DNA of 64,000 bases from Dipteris shenzhenensis (Eukaryota; Polypodiophyta; Polypodiopsida; Gleicheniales): NCBI GenBank assembly GCA_047967505.1, contig CM106538.1, one strand, 5' to 3'. Below the pieces are notes generated by a model. That model had not been told where the DNA came from, searched no databases, and worked only from the letters and a program-made list of their open reading frames with translations. Numbering within the stretch: position 1 is the first letter of the stretch; the number at the start of each line of letters is the position of its first letter. Shown here piece after piece: positions 58,034-64,000 of this stretch. Position numbers and translations under genes: made by a program.

Positions 58034-58524
58034 GATCTGTAAACATTATCTCTAACCGCCTACTCATGCTCTACGACACACCGATGGAATGTAGTTCCAA
58101 ACAGTCTCCCTATTAGCGATCACCTGGGGGGACGACTCCCCCTGCTGCACCTAGCGGCGGGTTCTAGAGGAGTGATAGGAGGACTCTGCTCGGCGTATTT
58201 TTGTATCCTAGTGATCTAGACATGGACACTCATATCTATTTGCCAGCCACTACGATCTTGGATCTTGTTCTCTGAGATGCTCGATGGAGGCCAGGTCCTA
58301 TCTGAAGGCCCTCTCTCGTGCCTGTAGAAGTCAGCGTCGGCGCAAGGCTTGGGACTGCTGCTCCTCTAAATCGCCTCTGCTGCCCACACAACCCATCCTC
58401 CTCCTTGGCTGTCAATCGGCTGCCTCTAAATCTCTATTACTAGTTCTTGCACTTCTTGCTCTTGTAACAATGAGTCAAGAATGCGGATCTCATTCTGGGA
58501 CAGCCCATGCCGGAGCTGCTCGAG

Positions 58525-59280
58525 CTACAAAATCATAGGGGTGTGATCTGACATCGTGGTACCTACTAGAATACATGTGGCTCCACCCCTATGCAAAGTC
58601 CAGTATCCCACATAGAAACGGTCCAACCTCTCTAGGATTCCATCGTGCCTGCGCTGGCCGAAAGAAAACTGAGGTCGCCTGGAAGCTTGGAGAACTCTAC
58701 CTCTCTTTAGGGATCTCTGCTGTAGATCATAAAGATAAACTCCTTCCAAGTACCCCTCTCTGCCATCAGCATCTCTGCGAAGTATGCACCTCCTTACTAG
58801 TCCTCCCCATCCTCCAAAGTGTTGAAGTCACCTCCAACAATCCAGGAGTCTACATCGGGGAGACACTCCATAACTGTCTCCAAAAAGTGAGATGTTACAG
58901 TCTACACGCTAGAGTGTAGACAATCAGGATGCCTATCTTGGGAGTCCCGAGTCGTGATTCCCATTCGACTTCCCTACCTGTGATCAGCTTTCCCTGGCCA
59001 AAAACGTCCGTTGCCAATGCCTGAGAAGCCAAGATGCAAACTCCCCTGCTCCTGCCTACTGCCGGAGACCACACCCCTGGACCTCTCCCTAGCAAAAGAT
59101 GTTGGCGTCGGCAAATGTCAGCTCCTGAAAACATCTGCTCGTAAATCAGTAGAAATCAACCAATATCCAAACCACTGCCCTCCGAAGCTCTTGGCAAAGA
59201 ATCATGTTCTCAGGCTACTGCCATGCGCAGTCATGGTCCATGCACATTCCAACTCACTAGAATCCAATGCATGGAGAAGG
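58525..59280 (-). pseudogene. LINE E endonuclease remnant
   Basis: MHWILVSWNVHGP (to about 59231) starts the domain. GVCILASQALATDVFG and PKIGILIVYTLACR (59060-58895) follow, then DSWIVGGDFNTLED near 58850-58810 and LERLDRFYVGYWTLHRGG with TMSDHTPMIL (58640-58525). All blocks of a LINE endonuclease are present but are spread over frames with stops. Confidence 0.8.
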
Positions 59281-59910
59281 GCCTTGAGGAAACAGAGCTC
59301 TCTTGTGAGAAGGAGCCTGCATTGCTGAATCTGATTTCTGAGCTTTCAAGGGGGGTTTGGATGGGGAGTAATCTACATCTGCGTGTCTCCATATCAAAGG
59401 CATGACAGGCTCCACGCCAAGCTTGAGGGCCCACTACATCATGAAGGACACCTCAATACCCAGTTTGGTTGCACATGGGTATAGAGACGAATGCATGACC
59501 GTGAGAAATGAATCTCCGGCCCCAAGTGAATGACGCCTGTGGCATAACCTATGCCAGGTCTCTCAATTGCCATGGTCAAGCTAGATATTCACTCCCTACG
59601 GACCCATCCACTCCTCCATCATGCTAAGAATCTAGTCCCACATTATTCAATTGAGCAGAGAAGGGGTCCACAAAGGGGGTGAGTGCGAGAACCGACCACT
59701 CCAATCGAGCCCCCTTTATGGAGCTGTAAAATAATAACTGTCATCTCTAGAGCAAGGGGGTAAGCATCGAGTATCTCTAGGTAGTTCCAGGAGCCTCGAG
59801 CCCTAGGCACAAGATTCCCAAGGTGAGGCTTCGGGCCTAAAAGTTGAGATGAGTCTCTTGAAGAGACCTTTTGTGGGCCATATCTTGCAGATGGGCAGAG
59901 GACTAGGGCT

Positions 59911-60238
59911 CATAGTTACCAGGGAACGGGAACGTTCCAAAAATTCGGGTGTTGGAATGAGAACGTTCCAGGAAGGGGGAACAGGAACCGGAACACCATG
60001 TCATACACGACACGTCATCATATGACATAAAACTATGCTAGAAAATGAAAGAAACTAACATTTTACAGCTTTAAACTTTCTATATAAGCTCTAAAATACC
60101 CATTTGAAACTTTCAAAGAGCCACCAAAAAAGTTTTTAAAAAAATTTGGACATTCTGGGGCCGTTCTAGTTCCACCTTGCTTCCTAGAACGGCATTCTAG
60201 ACGTACGGATGTTGGAACGCCGTTCCCTGGTAACTATG
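59911..60238. mobile_element. MITE with 19-bp perfect terminal inverted repeats
   Basis: The left end CATAGTTACCAGGGAACGG (59911-59929) is the exact reverse complement of 60220-60238. Total 328 bp and no coding capacity. Internal short repeats of GGAACGTTCC and GTTGGAA words. The CAGGGAACG core resembles hAT-type ends, but no 8-bp direct duplication is evident. It sits in the LINE E ORF1 remnant. Confidence 0.8.
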
Positions 60239-60829
60239 ACGTTGCTTAAAGAGACCGCAGCCTGAGATGAGTGGGGGGGGCTTTGTTGTCCTCTTGCCCG
60301 GAGGGTTTGGAACCGGGACAGGGGGGAAAGAAGAGGAGGAAGAAAACGTTGGCCCTTCCTCAGTGGGAGGAGAATGGCGGGGGGGTGACAACTTGAGGAC
60401 GGGTGGTGAGGGTGATAGCAGCAAGGGTTGGGAGGAGGAGAGAGGGGGGGGGGGGGGGAGGAGGAGGGGGAGGGGGCTACGAGGGACAAGGGGGGGCTGG
60501 AGCAGGAGCTATCAAAGCCGTCTGAGGAGTGGGGGAAGATGTCCCTGGATCGCCTAACTCTGGCGCTGCTGAAGCCCTCTGATCCTACTGGCGGGCCTAC
60601 TCCTGAGAGCCCTAACCTATTGACGCCAGAGGGATGGCCTGAGTCTTAGCGGAAAGTCCCAATCTCAGGTGCACGGGGGCAGCCTGCTTCCACACAAACA
60701 CCAAGGGAAGAAAGTTGTACAATCCCTTGAAGATAGGGCGGAGGTAGGCAGGATAGTTGGCCTTATGCCAGTCAGGAGCCAGATTCATGATTGGATCTAG
60801 GCGAGCTCCTCTCTTAACTAAGTTGTGAT

Positions 60830-61440
60830 GTAAATCTCATAGCAATCTAGTTGTGTAGCATAGTTAGAGAAAGCAGCAATCAACCAATGCAATGTTGACG
60901 ATTGAGAAGAAGGGTAGCAACTTGACTGAAAAGGTTCAGAAGACCCAAAGCTCCTTCTCCTCTCAAAGCTAAGTTGTATTCAATTCTTTTTTAAGCGTAA
61001 AATTGAAGTCTAGGATTGAGGCATTGAAGAAGCTACTTCAGTAGTATCTGACTATTTTAGTGATATGTTTTCTCTTTCTATAAATTGTTATATTATTTTA
61101 GAAATATTTCCTTGTAAAGAGATGTTGAACGTCATGTTGTGAAACATCGTTGGGCATGGTGATTGGGAAACACCACTAGCATGCAAGCGAGTTTGGAAAA
61201 GGAGAGTTTGTTCATATAATAGTATGCACACACAGTGTTCAAGAAAAGGAAAGTAGATGTTGAGAGGTCTTTGAATTCAAAGAAGGATTTGAACCCATTT
61301 CTAAGCTCAATGCTTTTTGAATTTTGAACCTCTTCAGTCAAGTTGCTACCCTTCTTCTCAATCACCAACATTGCGTTGGCTGATTGGTGCTCTCTCTAAG
61401 TCTGCTACACAATCGGATGAGAACCTCATCCTTATTTTTG
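60830..61440. repeat. Large imperfect inverted repeat
   Basis: The left arm around 60853-60945 (GTTGTGTAGCATAGTTAGAG..., GATTGAGAAGAAGGGTAGCA, ACTTGACTGAA) pairs with the reverse complement of about 61325-61412. Arms are about 90-130 bp with scattered mismatches and about 380 bp between. No coding content. It may be a foldback element or two opposed copies of one repeat. Confidence 0.7.
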
Positions 61441-61544
61441 GACTTGAAATCTCTTGACTTGATCCAAGTGTGATCCAAATTATGACTCAAATATTGAGTT
61501 TCCCTGGTCAACTTCTCATTATCATTAGACAACTACTTTTCCAA

Positions 61545-62230
61545 AACATGGATCCTTTAAACTCTTATGATATGCTCTCATTTGGCCACCTCAATGGGGA
61601 CCACATCCAAGAGCTTACCATCTATGGGAGAGGGATTTTCCTTCTCTATTTGAGTTCCCCTAACACTAGCAGTAGAGCCCACTCCTTTCGGGCTCTCATC
61701 TTGTTTACCTCATCCCCTGGTACCATGGTTGATATGGAGTCGACCCACCACATACCTTGCTTCCCAGTGACACTCCGATTCTCATGGCTCCCCAAGGAGT
61801 ACAAGTCCATTCCTCACTCCATTGGGGGATCCTTTGGTACAATGATGGAGCTGCCTCCTCAGACGACTGCGTCAATGGTTGTAGATGATGGTGTCCCCAA
61901 GCTCATGTTGATTGTGGAATGCCTGGAGACTCTTATAGAGGAGATTCTTTTAGAGACGTTGGATGGTGGCGAGTTTAGACAGCAGATTGAGATTTCAGGT
62001 TTGCCGGAGCAGTGTCTATGGTACACGCAATTGGGATGCCTGGCTATCAGGGATTGTAGGAGATGTTAGAACAAAGATTCCCCTCAGTCACGCCCTGAGC
62101 AGCGGACCACTCACCCAGAGGGAGGGTAGCAAGGGAGAGGTCAGTAGATGGAGTCCTAGACACGCTGGGTGGAGCCGTCCTGTGGTGCTTGGACTAGAGT
62201 GAAGCAAAAGAAACCCAATAAGAACGCCCT
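61545..62230 (+). pseudogene. LINE D ORF1 fragment
   Basis: A plus frame with DMLSFGHLNGDHIQELTIYG, RGIFLLYLSSPN and later LIEEILLETLDGGEFRQQIE aligns in order with the LINE B ORF1 N-terminal domain (IEEFALMGRGIFWLKLSS). Past a break, GAWTRVKQKKPNK near 62187-62225 matches the basic segment after the knuckle. No ORF2 follows, so this is an isolated 5' piece. Confidence 0.65.
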
Positions 62231-63600
62231 GAAAAGTGAAGATGGTGAGCCAGGCAGCGTGAGCGGAGGAGGACAGAGCAGGTGGCCACTCGTCAGCCTT
62301 AGGGGCACCTCCCTAGCCTGAGAGGAAGCAGGCAGAGGAGGCAGTGTAACCTTAACGGCTTGGAGAGTCCAGGGTGCAATGTGAGCCCCCTCTGGCCAAA
62401 CCAACAGTCACCCCAAGATTCATTCTTTAGAGGCAGCCTGAGAGGGAGGCCCTGGACAAAGCTTCCACTTGCGGGGAGTAGCCACAGGAGGGGCTGCCCG
62501 CTTAGAGGTAGCAGTCTGCTGAAGTCGGGCATGCCTAGAGAAGATCTGCGCCCTCTAAGGGGCGGCTTGGGGTGAGCAGCGCACAGCAGCACCCAGGTCC
62601 GCCAAGCCCGAGGGGAGCCCGGCTGACCCACTACCACAGCAGCCTGCTCAGGCTGTGCCACAAAGCACGAGGGGGGCGCAATGGCCAACCACCTGGCTGC
62701 CAAAGGAAGCCGCGAAGAGGCTGCTCGGCAAGCAAGCCGGGGGGGGGGGGGGATTCACCGACCACATGGAGAGGCTCATGGGCTGCCTGGAGGAGGCCAG
62801 AGAGGGAAGGAAACACAGCAAGGGTGGGCAGAAGGCAAGAAGCAGGCAAAAGAGGGGGAGAAGAGGGGGGGGGGGGGGGGGGGGGGGGCGCGGGGGGGGG
62901 GGGAGGCAAGAGGGGGGGAAGTGAGCTAAAGCAAGGAGGGGGAGCGAGAAGGAGAGAAGCCCTTACATTACAGGTCATATACACGTTATGGGTAAGATGC
63001 TTGAATGATTTTGCAGGTCATAGGGACAGAGCAAACAAGGTTCCTTAGGGTGCAGTATTGTGGCCTTTTTAGCTTTCAAAATCTAGTGTGCGGGCACATT
63101 ACAAATCCCCTCATTGGGCCTTTCAGTGAATTATCTTGAAATAGGGACTTGACTTGTTGGATCTACCATGGTTGTATCTTAATCCATTAATAGAATGAGG
63201 CAAACCCAACTCGAAACAGTTTGATTTGTAGTTTTCAAGCTAGGGACTTGCTTGCCCAATTGATTCATTACTGGTTTTGTTTACCCACAATAGCTCTTTC
63301 ACCTGATATACTTTAATCTTTCTTTCAAAAATACTAAGCCTTGAAGAAATAATCTTGTGGTTTTCCAAATTCAAATGCCTCTCAGATGGAGTTAAGCCAG
63401 TTCATGGAACATCAATTGATAGAAGTGGTTCACAACGGTAGTCCAAACTTTTTCTTCCTCTGATACAAATCTTTTGGAGCAATTATTTTTACTCTCGCCC
63501 AAGTACGATCCTTGCGATATGAAAATTTACCCACAAATCTCTCTTCAGATAATAAGCTCAAAGACATCTTTAAATCCAGAAATTGAGAAAGTCCACAAAA
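62231..63600. other. G-rich low-complexity DNA then AT-rich intron
   Basis: 62231-62990 is strongly purine/G-rich with long G runs at about 62740-62752 and 62866-62904. It may be decayed LINE ORF1 sequence. 63000-63600 is AT-rich with no feature supported. Confidence 0.4.
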
Positions 63601-63621
63601 ACAGCATTAAAAGTCACTCAC

Positions 63622-63800
63622 CTCAATTTCTGGGAAAATACCTCTGCTCAGACTCAGACTGGAAACTGTCTTCTTGTGGTTACACCAATAGTTTATACAC
63701 CATAAACACCAAAAAAGAATACCGAGTCCAAATAAAAAAAATGAAAGTGGTAGAGCGATAAACAGTGGCTCAACCTTTTTGCCAATGAAAGCTGGTGTCC
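63622..63800 (-). CDS. Candidate upstream exon of the host gene with a transmembrane segment
   Basis: Open frame between a CAGCAG acceptor (before 63800) and a GTGAGT donor after 63622: two bases plus 59 codons. It encodes TPAFIGKKVEPLF, then a strongly hydrophobic stretch with LPLSFFLFGLGILFWCLW, then a basic segment HKK and LSRGIFPEIE. The donor phase is zero, matching the acceptor phase of the 39934-41395 exon. That would make an intron of about 22 kb. The arrangement suggests a membrane anchor with the acidic region on the cytosolic side. Linkage to the downstream exons is inferred from phase and strand only. Confidence 0.42.
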
Positions 63801-64000
63801 CTGCTGTTGGGACAAATCATGGAGTAAGATTGGTTAGAACTCAACCATTAAAAACTACATAGGAGGGTATAGAAGGGTTTTGTTGGAAAAGAAGAACCTT
63901 CATCATCAAAGGCGTTTAACCAAGAAGTACAATTATTGCCCTCCACATTAGAACCTGCAAATTCAATTGATTGATATTTTAGTGAGATTTATGGTTGATT
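63801..64000. other. Upstream flank, possible further exon
   Basis: On the minus strand an acceptor GCAG before 63954 is followed by 96 open bases (GNNCTSWLNAFDDEGSSFPT and onward) to a possible GTAGTT donor at 63858. That would leave a 58-bp intron, short for plants, so this exon is only a suggestion. Confidence 0.25.

Larger units (their letters stand above)
56566..60660 (-). mobile_element. LINE E, decayed L1-type element
   Basis: Minus order: proline-rich ORF1 part (60550-60200), conserved GSWNYLE segment (about 59790-59740), endonuclease start HWILVSWNVHGP near 59270, DSWIVGGDFNTLED (about 58850-58810), LERLDRFYVGYWTLHRGG, RT (58033-57146) and a C-terminal tail GKLIVRGLTLG...EPWKLLMQRR to 56566. 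It is closest to LINE A. A MITE at 59911-60238 interrupts ORF1. Many stops. Confidence 0.8.

Noticed and set aside
62631-62984. Proline-rich minus frame
   Set aside because: Product of G runs on the plus strand; no support as a gene.

Overview
The window is nuclear DNA of a land plant with a large, transposon-swollen genome. A gymnosperm is my best guess. The grounds are plant-type splice sites, one clearly recognisable plant gene (YIF1), L1-type plant LINEs with a CCHC-knuckle ORF1, Ty3/gypsy elements, and a host gene whose predicted introns reach about 9 kb and 22 kb and are filled with retroelements. No tRNA, rRNA, CRISPR or prokaryotic operon structure was seen.

Layout. 1-1526: the 5' half of a minus-strand YIF1 gene (four exons read; the rest lies off the left edge). 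1754-2068: a three-copy minisatellite. 4960-9110: a decayed minus-strand Ty3/gypsy element, with an orphan LTR plus primer-binding site at 7080-7282. 14280-16330: a second decayed minus-strand Ty3/gypsy element. 18187-18520 and 22020-23090: fragments of another LINE family. 21446-21954: a foldback/MITE-like inverted repeat. 23440-28020: LINE A (plus). 28432-63800: an unrecognised minus-strand host gene with predicted exons at 63622-63800 (membrane segment), 39934-41395, 30377-30583 and 28432-30308.

The two large introns of that gene hold most of the repeats. The 9.3-kb intron carries LINE F and LINE G (minus) and an orphan LTR with primer-binding site at 31322-31682. The 22-kb intron carries a three-level nest. 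LINE C (minus) is split at 42900/55164 by LINE B (plus, 15-bp target duplication). LINE B is split at 46598/53003 by a Ty3/gypsy element with two nearly identical 460/461-bp LTRs and a 5-bp target duplication. LINE E (minus, with its own MITE) and an ORF1 fragment (LINE D, plus) lie further right.

Nothing here looks like a new enzymatic system. The best leads are the datable nest, a recently inserted gypsy element whose polyprotein is broken in several independent ways (so probably moved in trans), a conserved extra segment in the LINE ORF1 C-terminus, an internal inversion in LINE C, and the unrecognised acidic membrane-anchored host protein. All splice models come from reading splice signals and reading phase by eye; no transcript or database evidence was available.
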